From assembly GCF_003501885.1 (NCBI RefSeq), contig NZ_QWFA01000110.1:1-39061 (forward strand): a stretch of 39,061 nucleotides of DNA, given 5' to 3'. Origin of the DNA: Streptomyces globisporus. Its GTDB lineage: Bacteria; Actinomycetota; Actinomycetes; Streptomycetales; Streptomycetaceae. The stretch's first letter is position 1, and every line of letters begins with the position of its first letter. The translations under genes and the position numbers were made by a program. The notes beneath the pieces are model-generated. The model was given only the letters and a program-made list of their open reading frames with translations, was not told the origin of the DNA and searched no databases. Shown here in pieces: positions 7,862 to 15,700 of the stretch.

Positions 7862-8950
7862 ATGGCGCTGCCCCGTCTCCGTACCGTCGTGCTGGTCTCC
7901 GGCGCCGCCCTGCTCACCCGGCGCGCCCTGAAACGCCGGATCGCGCGGTCCCCGCTGTGGCCGCTGCCCGCACTGCCCGAGCCGGTATCGGGGCACTCGA
8001 AGCGGCGCGCGACGGCGGTCCGCAAGCTGCTGATCACCGGGCGGACCGAGGTCGCCGAAGGGGTGGTCCAGCTCCGCCTGGAGGGGCCCGGCCTGCCGCC
8101 CTGGTCGCCCGGCGCCCATCTGGATCTGGTGCTGCCGTCCGGGCTGGTGCGGCAGTACTCGCTGTGCGGCGATCCGGCGGACACCGACGCCTACACGGTG
8201 GCGACCAGGCTGGTGGCGGACGGCCGGGGCGGTTCGCGGGAGGTGCACGAACAGCTCCAGGAGGGCCTGGAGGTGGAGGTGCGCGGGCCGCGCAACCGCT
8301 TCCCGCTGACCGGGGCCCCGGGGTACGTCTTCGTCGTCGGCGGTATCGGGATCACCCCGGTGTTGCCGATGCTGCGGTCGCTGGCCGCGTCGGGGGCCGA
8401 GTGGCGGCTGCTGTACGGGGGCCGGTCGCGGGCGTCGATGCCGTTCCTGGAGGAGATCGGGAAGCTGGGCGCGGACGGGGACCGGGTCACGGTCGTCGCC
8501 CAGGACGAGGCGGGCCACCCGGACGTGGCGGGGGCGCTGGCGGACCTCGCCCCGGGGACGGCGGTCTACTGCTGCGGCCCCGAGCCGCTGATGGCCGCCG
8601 CCACCGCCGCGCTGCCCGAGGGCTGCACCCTGCACCTGGAGCCGTTCTCGGCGGCGCCGGGCGGTACGGCGGGCGCCGCCGCGGGCTCCGGGGCTTTCGA
8701 GGTGGAGCTGCGGCGCAGCGGGCGTACGGTGCCGGTCGCGGCCGGGCAGTCGGTGCTGGCCGCCGTCCGCGCGGAGCTGCCGTATGTGTCGTACTCCTGC
8801 GAGCAGGGGTTCTGCGGGACGTGCCAACAGCGGGTGCTGGAGGGCGAGATCGATCACCGGGACGAGCTGCTGACCGACGACGAGCGGGGCGACTCGATGC
8901 TGATCTGCGTCTCGCGGTGCCGGGGCGGGCGTCTCGTCCTGGACCTCTAG
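7862..8950 (+). CDS. Ferredoxin-type oxidoreductase (FMN or FAD, NAD(P)H, 2Fe-2S), PDR/VanB-like
   Basis: 362 residues. A hydrophobic/basic N-terminus (about 8-28) may contact the membrane. Next come a flavin-binding barrel with RQYS (97-100), an NAD(P)H domain with GGIGITP (160-166) and CCGPEPLM (237-244), and a C-terminal plant-type ferredoxin domain with cysteines C313, C318, C321 and C349. This is the layout of phthalate-dioxygenase-reductase and vanillate demethylase reductases, which pass electrons from NAD(P)H to an oxygenase. It starts 3 bases after the diiron gene ends, so the two are surely co-transcribed and probably form a two-component oxygenase. Confidence 0.93.
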   Translation: MALPRLRTVVLVSGAALLTRRALKRRIARSPLWPLPALPEPVSGHSKRRATAVRKLLITGRTEVAEGVVQLRLEGPGLPPWSPGAHLDLVLPSGLVRQYSLCGDPADTDAYTVATRLVADGRGGSREVHEQLQEGLEVEVRGPRNRFPLTGAPGYVFVVGGIGITPVLPMLRSLAASGAEWRLLYGGRSRASMPFLEEIGKLGADGDRVTVVAQDEAGHPDVAGALADLAPGTAVYCCGPEPLMAAATAALPEGCTLHLEPFSAAPGGTAGAAAGSGAFEVELRRSGRTVPVAAGQSVLAAVRAELPYVSYSCEQGFCGTCQQRVLEGEIDHRDELLTDDERGDSMLICVSRCRGGRLVLDL

Positions 8951-8973
8951 GGCCTGTGGGTGCGCGCCCCGGA

Positions 8974-8979
8974 TAGGCT
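8974..8979 (+). promoter_or_regulatory. -10-like element before the TetR gene
   Basis: TAGGCT ends 6 bases before ATG 8986, and there is no ribosome-binding site. This suggests a leaderless transcript separate from the upstream operon. Confidence 0.35.
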
Positions 8980-8985
8980 GGGCGC

Positions 8986-9714
8986 ATGACGACCGGGGTG
9001 CGGCGCAGGATGGGCGTCGACGAGCGCAGACAGCAACTGATCGGCGTCGCGCTGGACTTGTTCAGCCGCCGCTCGCCCGAGGACGTGTCGATCGACGAGA
9101 TCGCCGCCGCCGCGGGGATCTCGCGTCCGCTGGTGTACCACTACTTCCCCGGGAAGCAGAGCCTGTACGAGGCGGCGCTGCGCCGGGCCGCCGACGAGTT
9201 GGCGGCGCGCTTCCTGGAGCCGCTCGAAGGGCCCCTGGGGGCGCGGCTGCTGCGGGTGATGGGGCGGTTCTTCGACTTCGTCGACGAGCACGGCCCGGGC
9301 TTCTCGGCGCTGATGCGCGGCGGTCCCGCGGTCGGCTCCTCGACGGCGAACGCCATGATCGACGGGGTGCGACAGGCCGCGTACGAGCAGATCATCACGC
9401 ACCTCGGGGTGAGTGAACCGCCCGCCCGGCTGGAGCTGGTCGTGCGCTCCTGGGTGTCGCTCGCCGAGTCGACGGCGCTGATCTGGCTGGACGGGCGGCG
9501 CATTTCGCGCGAGGAGCTGGAGATGCAGCTGGTGCACGACTTCGCGGCCCTGGCCGCCGTCAGCGCCGCGTACGACCGGGAGATGGCGGGCATCGTGCTG
9601 CGGGTGCTGTCCCAGGAGCCGGCGGACGGCCCGTTCGGGGACCTGCTGGCCCGGCTCTCCGCGTTGGCCCCGGATGTGCCCGCCGTGCCGGCCCAGCGAC
9701 TGCCGAAGCCGTAG
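8986..9714 (+). CDS. TetR-family regulator
   Basis: 242 residues. The N-terminal HTH (about 15-62) contains VSIDEIAAAAGISRPLVYHYFPGKQSLYE. The ligand domain is helical and of the usual length, with conserved SLAESTALIWLDGR near residues 160-175. It lies 35 bp downstream of the diiron/reductase operon on the same strand and is its likely regulator. Fatty-acid or lipid-responsive TetR proteins are common beside such oxidases, but the ligand is unknown. Confidence 0.92.
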   Translation: MTTGVRRRMGVDERRQQLIGVALDLFSRRSPEDVSIDEIAAAAGISRPLVYHYFPGKQSLYEAALRRAADELAARFLEPLEGPLGARLLRVMGRFFDFVDEHGPGFSALMRGGPAVGSSTANAMIDGVRQAAYEQIITHLGVSEPPARLELVVRSWVSLAESTALIWLDGRRISREELEMQLVHDFAALAAVSAAYDREMAGIVLRVLSQEPADGPFGDLLARLSALAPDVPAVPAQRLPKP

Positions 9715-9725
9715 GTCCGCCGGGA

Positions 9726-10430
9726 TCAGGCGGGCAGCCCGTTGCGGTGGGAGACGCGGCGGGCGGCGGCCAGCAGGGCGTGGATCTGCGGGCCCGCCTG
9801 GTCGATCTCGGTGACCGGGCGGGGGAACGGCAGCCGGACGTCCTCGTGGGCGTTCGGGTATTCGAGCCGCAGGGTGACGCCGTACCGGTCCATCGCCAGC
9901 GGCACGGCCCGGGTCATGCCGCGCTCCGGGCGGGGGTGGACCAGGCGCAGCAGCAGCGGGACCAGTTCGGCGTGGTCGTCCACGAGATGGGTGAGCATGC
10001 CCGCCTCGCAGGCGGCGATCGGGTCGGCCTCCGCCTCCTCCAGCTCCTCCAGGGTGACGAAGGTGCGCCCCTCGACGTCCTCCAGGACGGCCTGGCCGAA
10101 CTCCATGCAGGTGGACTGCTCGGTGTCGGTGCCGTACGGGGAGGCCAGCAGCCCGGTGACCGTGACGCGGGCGCGCAGGCGGTCGCGTACGGGGGTGGCG
10201 GCGATGTCCGTGAACTCCAGGCGGGCCGGGACGCGTTCGGCGCTCGGTGCGCGGTTGCCGTCGTCCGGGGCATGCAGGTGGATGTGGCCCATCGCGCCCG
10301 TGCCGTCGAGGCGGCGGACTTCGGTGTGCAGCCCGTCGCTGACCACCGTCATGGAGTGGGCGACGGTCAGGATCGACCGGACGCGCTCGGCGCGGGTCGG
10401 CTGCGTGGCGCGGGGGCGGGAAAGACGCAT
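9726..10430 (-). CDS. DUF2470 protein, probably iron-regulated
   Basis: 234 residues. The N-terminal half resembles the FMN-binding split-barrel part of HugZ-like haem proteins (TVVSDGLHTEVRRL, ARVTVTGLL). The C-terminal part (about 135-220) is the DUF2470 region: EEAEADPIAACEAGMLTHLVDDH, RAVPLAMDRYGVTLRLE, VRLPFPRPV. DUF2470 occurs in haem-degrading or iron-related proteins, and the iron box upstream supports an iron or haem role. GGAG lies 7 bases before the ATG. Function is inferred from family and regulation. Confidence 0.85.
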   Translation of the reverse strand: MRLSRPRATQPTRAERVRSILTVAHSMTVVSDGLHTEVRRLDGTGAMGHIHLHAPDDGNRAPSAERVPARLEFTDIAATPVRDRLRARVTVTGLLASPYGTDTEQSTCMEFGQAVLEDVEGRTFVTLEELEEAEADPIAACEAGMLTHLVDDHAELVPLLLRLVHPRPERGMTRAVPLAMDRYGVTLRLEYPNAHEDVRLPFPRPVTEIDQAGPQIHALLAAARRVSHRNGLPA

Positions 10431-10471
10431 CCGAGTTCTCCAGGGAGGGTCAGCGGAACCTGAGCGACTAC

Positions 10472-10490
10472 TTAGGCATGCCTAACCTTA
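10472..10490 (-). promoter_or_regulatory. DtxR/IdeR-type iron box
   Basis: Read on the minus strand the 19 bases are TAAGGTTAGGCATGCCTAA, matching 15 of 19 positions of the DtxR/DmdR consensus. They include the perfect 14-bp palindrome TTAGGCATGCCTAA (10472-10485). The box lies 42 bp upstream of the DUF2470 start. Repression by the iron regulator DmdR when iron is plentiful is the natural inference. Confidence 0.75.
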
Positions 10491-10546
10491 CCCACGAGGC
10501 GGTGGATGCGGGTAGTCCGGGGACACGAGTGACGCTCAGGCCCTGG

Positions 10547-12637
10547 TCAGAGCTGCAGTTCGGTGCGCAGGGCAGCGGCGAGCCCGACCTCCGCGTTGTC
10601 CGACTGGCCGCGCTCGAAGGCCCGCTGGTACGCCTCGTCGCCGACGGCCGCCCGCGCCTGGAGTTCGCAATGCTCGCGGACCGGGCCCAGCTCGGGCGTG
10701 CCGCGCTGGGGGTGGCCGACCATCCGCCAGTACGCGTGCCCGGTGCCGTAGACCCGGGCGGCCTGGGCGCCCGCGCCCTGGGCGGCGATGGCGGCGGCCA
10801 GGAGGTCCAGGCCCAGCGCGATGCCGAAGCTGTCGCGGAGCCGGTGCTTGCCCGCGAGCATCGCCCGGGCGTGCGTGGCGGAGGCCTCCGGGCGGCCCTG
10901 GAGCAGAGCGATCAGGGCGAGCTGGTAGTCCGCGTAGGAGCGGGTCCAGAACTCGCCGCCGCGTTCGCAGGCCTGGCGCAGCGCGGTGGCCGCCGCCTCG
11001 GACTCGGCGAGCCGGCCCAGCGCGGTGAGCGCGAAGACGATGACGAGGCGGCAGCGCAGCCGGTGGCCGGAGTCCACGGGGACGCCCTCGGTCATCCGCA
11101 GGACGCGCCCGGCCGCCTCCAGGGCCGCCGCGGGCTGCCCGGTCATCAGCTGGGTGAGCCCGGAGAGATACGTGGCGCCGAGCATGCCCTCGTCGTCCCG
11201 GTCGTACAGGGCGGTGGCCGTGCAGAGCGCCCCGTACTTCTCGGCGGTCGCGAAGTCGCTCTGGAGCAGGGCCGCGACACCGAGGACCCAGTGCAGCCTG
11301 GTCCGGTGGGGTCCCTCGACGGGGCCCGCGTCCAGGGCGCGCTGGGCGTAGTTCCGGGCCTCGGAGAGGTGGCCGCAGCAGGCCCAGAAGAAGCCGACCC
11401 GGCCCGCCATCTCCTGGGCCCCTTCGACGTCGTGGGCGAGCAGGTGCTCCAGCGCGGCGCACAGGTCCAGATGGGTGTCGGACACCTTGTGGTACCAGGA
11501 CACCTGATCGGGGCCGGTCCAGCCCTCGTGGGCGCGGCGGGCGAGGCCGAGGAAGCTTCCGGCGTGGCGGTCGGCGGCGGCGCGGGCCTCGCCCAGCTCG
11601 GCGAGCCACATCCGGCCGTACTCGCGCAGGGTGTCGAGCATCCGGTAGCGGTCGCCGTCGCGCTGGACGACGGACTGGGCGACGAGCCCCTGGAGCGCCC
11701 GGTCCACCTCGTCGGGGGTGAGCGGCCCCCCGGCGCAGACCTCGCGGGCGACCTCCGCGTCGAAGTCGGTGCGCAACGGGGTGAGCCGGGCCCACAGGAG
11801 CCGTTCCAGCGGGGTGCACAGCTCGTGGGACCAGCCGATGGCGGTGCGCAGGGTGCGGTGGCGGCGGGGCCAGGCGGTCTCGTCGGCGAGGATATCGAGG
11901 CGGGAGCCGCCGGGGGCGAGGGCGAGGGTGCCGCTCCGGGCGTCGAAGCGGGTGCCGATCCGGGTGGCGAGCTGGGCCACGCTGTGCCGGCCGATGCCCG
12001 CGGCGGCCAGTTCGATGGCGAGCGGGATGCCTTCGAGGCGGCGGCAGATCTCGGCGGCGGCCACCTCGTCCCCGGGGGCGTCGAGGCCGGCCCGGGGGTC
12101 GGCGGCGCGCAGCCGGTCGGCGAAGAGCTGGAGGGCGTCGGGCGCGCCGTCGACCGGGAGCGGCGGCACCTCGACGACGTGCTCGCCCCGGGTGCCGAGC
12201 GGCTGCCTGCTGGTGACCAGGACGGTCAGGCCGATCGAGGTGGTCAGGATCTCGGCGAGCAGGTGGGAGCAGGGTCCGCGGAGATGTTCGGCGGAGTCGA
12301 GGACCAGCAGGAGGTGCTTGTCGCCGAGCCATTCGCAGAGCGCCTCGACGGGCATCCGCAGGGTGTGGTCGGCGAGTCCGACCGCGTCCGAGACGGTGGG
12401 GAGCAGCAGCCGGTCGTCGGAGAGCGGGGAGAGGTCGGCCCACCAGGCGCCGTCCGCGTAACGGTCGGCGACCGCGCGGGCGGCCCGGAGCGCGAGCCGG
12501 GTCTTGCCGACCCCGCCGGGGCCGATCAGGGTGGTCATCCGCCGAGTGGTCAACGCGGTGTGCAGCCGGGCCAGTTCGGCCCGCCTCCCGACGAAGCTGC
12601 TCGTCTCCTCGGGAAGGTGTCCCACCTTGGTCATCAT
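10547..12637 (-). CDS. STAND-type ATPase with TPR-like C-terminus, no DNA-binding domain
   Basis: 696 residues from ATG 12637; GTG 12649 and ATG 12634 are alternatives. The Walker A GPGGVGKT is at about 39-46, Walker B LLLVLDSAEH near 112, then VTSRQPLG, and GIPLAIELAAA as in AfsR/LuxR-like NB-ARC ATPases. The C-terminal ~350 residues are helical repeats (YAQRALDAG, LTQLMTGQPAAALEAAGRV, YQLALIALLQGRPEAS). Relatives usually carry an N-terminal SARP domain or a C-terminal LuxR HTH; this one ends at the position where the HTH would begin. It may regulate by protein contact or be a stable short form. Its promoter must lie after the hairpin at 12686-12727. Confidence 0.88.
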   Translation of the reverse strand: MMTKVGHLPEETSSFVGRRAELARLHTALTTRRMTTLIGPGGVGKTRLALRAARAVADRYADGAWWADLSPLSDDRLLLPTVSDAVGLADHTLRMPVEALCEWLGDKHLLLVLDSAEHLRGPCSHLLAEILTTSIGLTVLVTSRQPLGTRGEHVVEVPPLPVDGAPDALQLFADRLRAADPRAGLDAPGDEVAAAEICRRLEGIPLAIELAAAGIGRHSVAQLATRIGTRFDARSGTLALAPGGSRLDILADETAWPRRHRTLRTAIGWSHELCTPLERLLWARLTPLRTDFDAEVAREVCAGGPLTPDEVDRALQGLVAQSVVQRDGDRYRMLDTLREYGRMWLAELGEARAAADRHAGSFLGLARRAHEGWTGPDQVSWYHKVSDTHLDLCAALEHLLAHDVEGAQEMAGRVGFFWACCGHLSEARNYAQRALDAGPVEGPHRTRLHWVLGVAALLQSDFATAEKYGALCTATALYDRDDEGMLGATYLSGLTQLMTGQPAAALEAAGRVLRMTEGVPVDSGHRLRCRLVIVFALTALGRLAESEAAATALRQACERGGEFWTRSYADYQLALIALLQGRPEASATHARAMLAGKHRLRDSFGIALGLDLLAAAIAAQGAGAQAARVYGTGHAYWRMVGHPQRGTPELGPVREHCELQARAAVGDEAYQRAFERGQSDNAEVGLAAALRTELQL

Positions 12638-12685
12638 CACCGTCCGCACGCTGGGGCAGGGTGCGCCGGCGGGCCGACGGCCGCG

Positions 12686-12727
12686 GGCCGGCCCCGCCCA
12701 CCCCCGGAGGGGTGGGCGGGGCCGGCC
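12686..12727 (-). terminator. 19-bp perfect hairpin between pullulanase and ATPase genes
   Basis: Arms 12686-12704 and 12709-12727 pair without mismatch around a 4-nt loop CGGA. All but two pairs are G-C. It follows the stop of the amylase-pullulanase gene by 69 bp. No T tract follows. Confidence 0.8.
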
Positions 12728-12796
12728 GGACGGTACCGGGTACGGCTGTCGCGGCTCCGTTGCCGACGTCTGCCGTCACCGTAGTGCGGTGGGAGG

Positions 12797-15700
12797 TCAG
12801 CGCAGAGTGAAGACGGCCGCCGTGCGTCCCGGAACGGTGAAAGTGGCCGATTTCCCCTCGTACCTGGCTCGTTTGACCGTAAGATCCGCACCCTTGGCCT
12901 GGACCGGGTGCAGCGCGTACGTCTTCCCGGCCGGTGCGGCGAGCCGCTGGGTGGCGGTGTCCGGAGCGGCGTTGAGGACGACGACGAGCTTGCCGAGGCG
13001 CATGGTGATCACGCCGGGGGTCTCGTCCTTGCCGGAGAGCGGGAAGGACAGGGCGGACTGCACCTGGTCCGCGGTGTGCAGGGAGAACTCCCTCTCGGTG
13101 GAGCGGATGGTGAGCAGGTCGCGGTAGGCGGCCGAAGCCCCGTCGATTTGGCCGCAGTTGGGCGCGATGGTGCCGGTGGCGGCCAGGAGCGGCTTCGCGT
13201 ACGACCACTTGTCCCGGTTGTCGGCGGCGGGCGGGAGCCCCCGTCCGAAGCCGTTGCCGTCGCGGCAGTCCCAGTGCAGGGCGTTGAACCAGTCGCCGCT
13301 GTCGTAGGAGTTGCGGTCCAGGGACTTGGAGCGCAGCAGGTCGGTGCCGGCCTGGGAGAGCGAGGGCCCCTGGGAGAGGACGGAGGCGGCCATGGCGACC
13401 ACCTGGGCCCTGGCCCGCTCGGCGGCCGTGGAACCGGCCGGGAGCTTGAAGGCGAGGGCGTCGAAGAGGGTTTCGTTGTCATGGGCGTCGGAGTAGGCGA
13501 GCGCGTCGCCGGGTGCGGCCGCGTATCCGGCGGGCGCCCCGTTGTAGTCGACGTCCGAGCCCTTGACCGTGCGCCCGGCGGTGTCGGTGAAGGTGTAGTT
13601 CGCGAGGTTGCCGGTGAGGCCGACCTTGATCAGGTCCTGGTAGTGCAGCAGCCGGGCCTTCTGCTCGGCACGGGTGCCGTTGGCGGGCGAGGAGTTGGGG
13701 TCGGTGTAGAGGCCGGAGGCGAAGCCCTGGACGCCGGGATCCTCGTCGAAGGGGCCGCCGCCGCGCACGGCGTCGCGGGCCCGGTCGGAGAAGGTGGCGA
13801 TGCCGGTGCCGGCCATGTTCTTCTGGGTGGCCTGGACGAAGCGGGCGTCGTCCGCGATCTCGCCGAAGTTCCAGCCCTCGCCGTAGAGGATGATCTTCTT
13901 GCCGTCGACGCCGTCCTTGGCGAGCGTGAGGGAGTCCAGCGCCTTGCGGACCTCGAGGATGTTGTCCTTGGGGTGGTGGCCCATCAGGTCGAAGCGGAAG
14001 CCGTCGACCTTGTACTCCTTGGCCCAGGTGACGACGGAGTCGACGACGAGCTTGCCCATCATGGTGTTCTCGGGCGCGGTGTTGGCGCAGCAGGTGGAGG
14101 TGGCGACGGTGCCGTCCTCCAGGAGCCGCTGGTAGTAACCGGGCACGATCCGGTCGAGGACCGACTTGTCGTCCTGCCCGGAGGCGACGGTGTGGTTGTA
14201 GACGACGTCCATGACCGTGCGCAGTCCGGCCTGGTTCAGGCCCTGGACCATCTGCCGGAACTCGACCGTGCGCTCGGTGCCGTCCGGGTCGGAGGCGTAG
14301 GAACCCTCGGGGACGGTGTAGTGGAACGGGTCGTAGCCCCAGTTGAAGCCGTCCTTGGCGGCGGCCTTGCTCACGCACTCCTGCTGCTTCTCGGAGTCGG
14401 GGGCGTGGGCGGTCAGATCGCAGTCGGGGGTCGCCTGGTCCTTCTTCTTCTCCGGGACGGTCCCGATGTCGAAGACGGGCAGCAGGTGGACGTAGCTCGT
14501 GCCGGAGTCGGCGAGCTTCTTCAGGTGCCGCATGCCCTTGGAGCGGGTGTCGGTGAAGGCGAGGTATTCACCGGGGTGCTTCGCCGTGCGGTCCGTGATG
14601 GAGAAGTCCCGGACGTGCAACTCCTGGATCTGGGCGTCCCGCAGCGGGGTGGCGGCGGGCTTCTTCAGGCCGGACCAGCCGCGCGGCGCGAGCTTCGGGT
14701 CGGTGAGGTCGACGACGAGGCTGCGGGCGGAGTCGGCGGTCAGGGCGGTGGAGTAGGGGTCGGTGACCTTGTTGGTCACCAGCTTCTGGACGGTGGGGGC
14801 CCAGACGGTCACGGCGTACCGGTAGGGCTTGCCCTGCCAGCTCTTCTTCCCCGTGACGGACCAGACGCCGGTGCGGTCGTCGCGCTTCATCGGGACGCTG
14901 CGGCCGTCGAGTTCGAGCGAGACGGTCTGGGCGGTCGGGGCCCACACGGAGAGCTTCGGCGTGGACTTGCGGAAGACCGGGCCGAGTTCGGCGGAGGCGG
15001 CCTTCCTGCCGTACAGGTCGTCCAGGATTCCGGCCGTCTGTACGCCGGTGGCGGCGAGCAGGGCCCCGTTGGCGGCGCGCTGGGTCGCGATCAGCTGGCC
15101 CCGCAGGGACTCGCGGACGCGGTCGCGGTCGCGGGCGTCCACGGTGAACGCCGGATAGTCCTTCAGGTGGGGGAACTTGGCCTTCTGCGCCTCGCTCAGC
15201 TCGCCCTGCTGGAGCCGCAGCCACTGACCCTCGTCGGACAGCGCCCCGTCGACGACGGAGATGCCGCCCTTCTTGGCGTACACGAGCTGCTGGCTGGTGG
15301 CGTCGGTGGTCTTCACCTTCCAGACGACGGTGTTCGCGTCGATCCACTGCGCCTCGGCCTTGGACAGGTCGGGGGCCGCGCCACCGCCGGTCTGCGGGAG
15401 GAGGTAGCCGGGCTTGCCGCCGAGCATCCAGACCTCGGGGCCGTAGGTGGCGAGGTCGAGGGACTGGTCGCTGGGGAGGTCCTTCTCGTCGCCCTTGTGG
15501 AGGATGTAGCTGAGGCTGGTGGCCCCGTCCACGAGCGGCACCTCGAAGGTGACCCCGTAGGCGTCCTTCTTCACCGGCATCAGCGGCTTGGCCCAGTCGG
15601 TGGGCTCCTTGGCCCCCGCCCAGGTGTGCAGCCCCCAGCCGTCGTAGTTCCCGTCCGGGCGGTGGTAGTGGAGAACCGCCTTCGTCGTGTCCTGCGGCGG

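Noticed and set aside
9717..9733. CCGCC...GGCGG hairpin between the TetR and DUF2470 genes
   Set aside because: Only 5-bp arms with a 7-base loop; expected by chance at this GC content.
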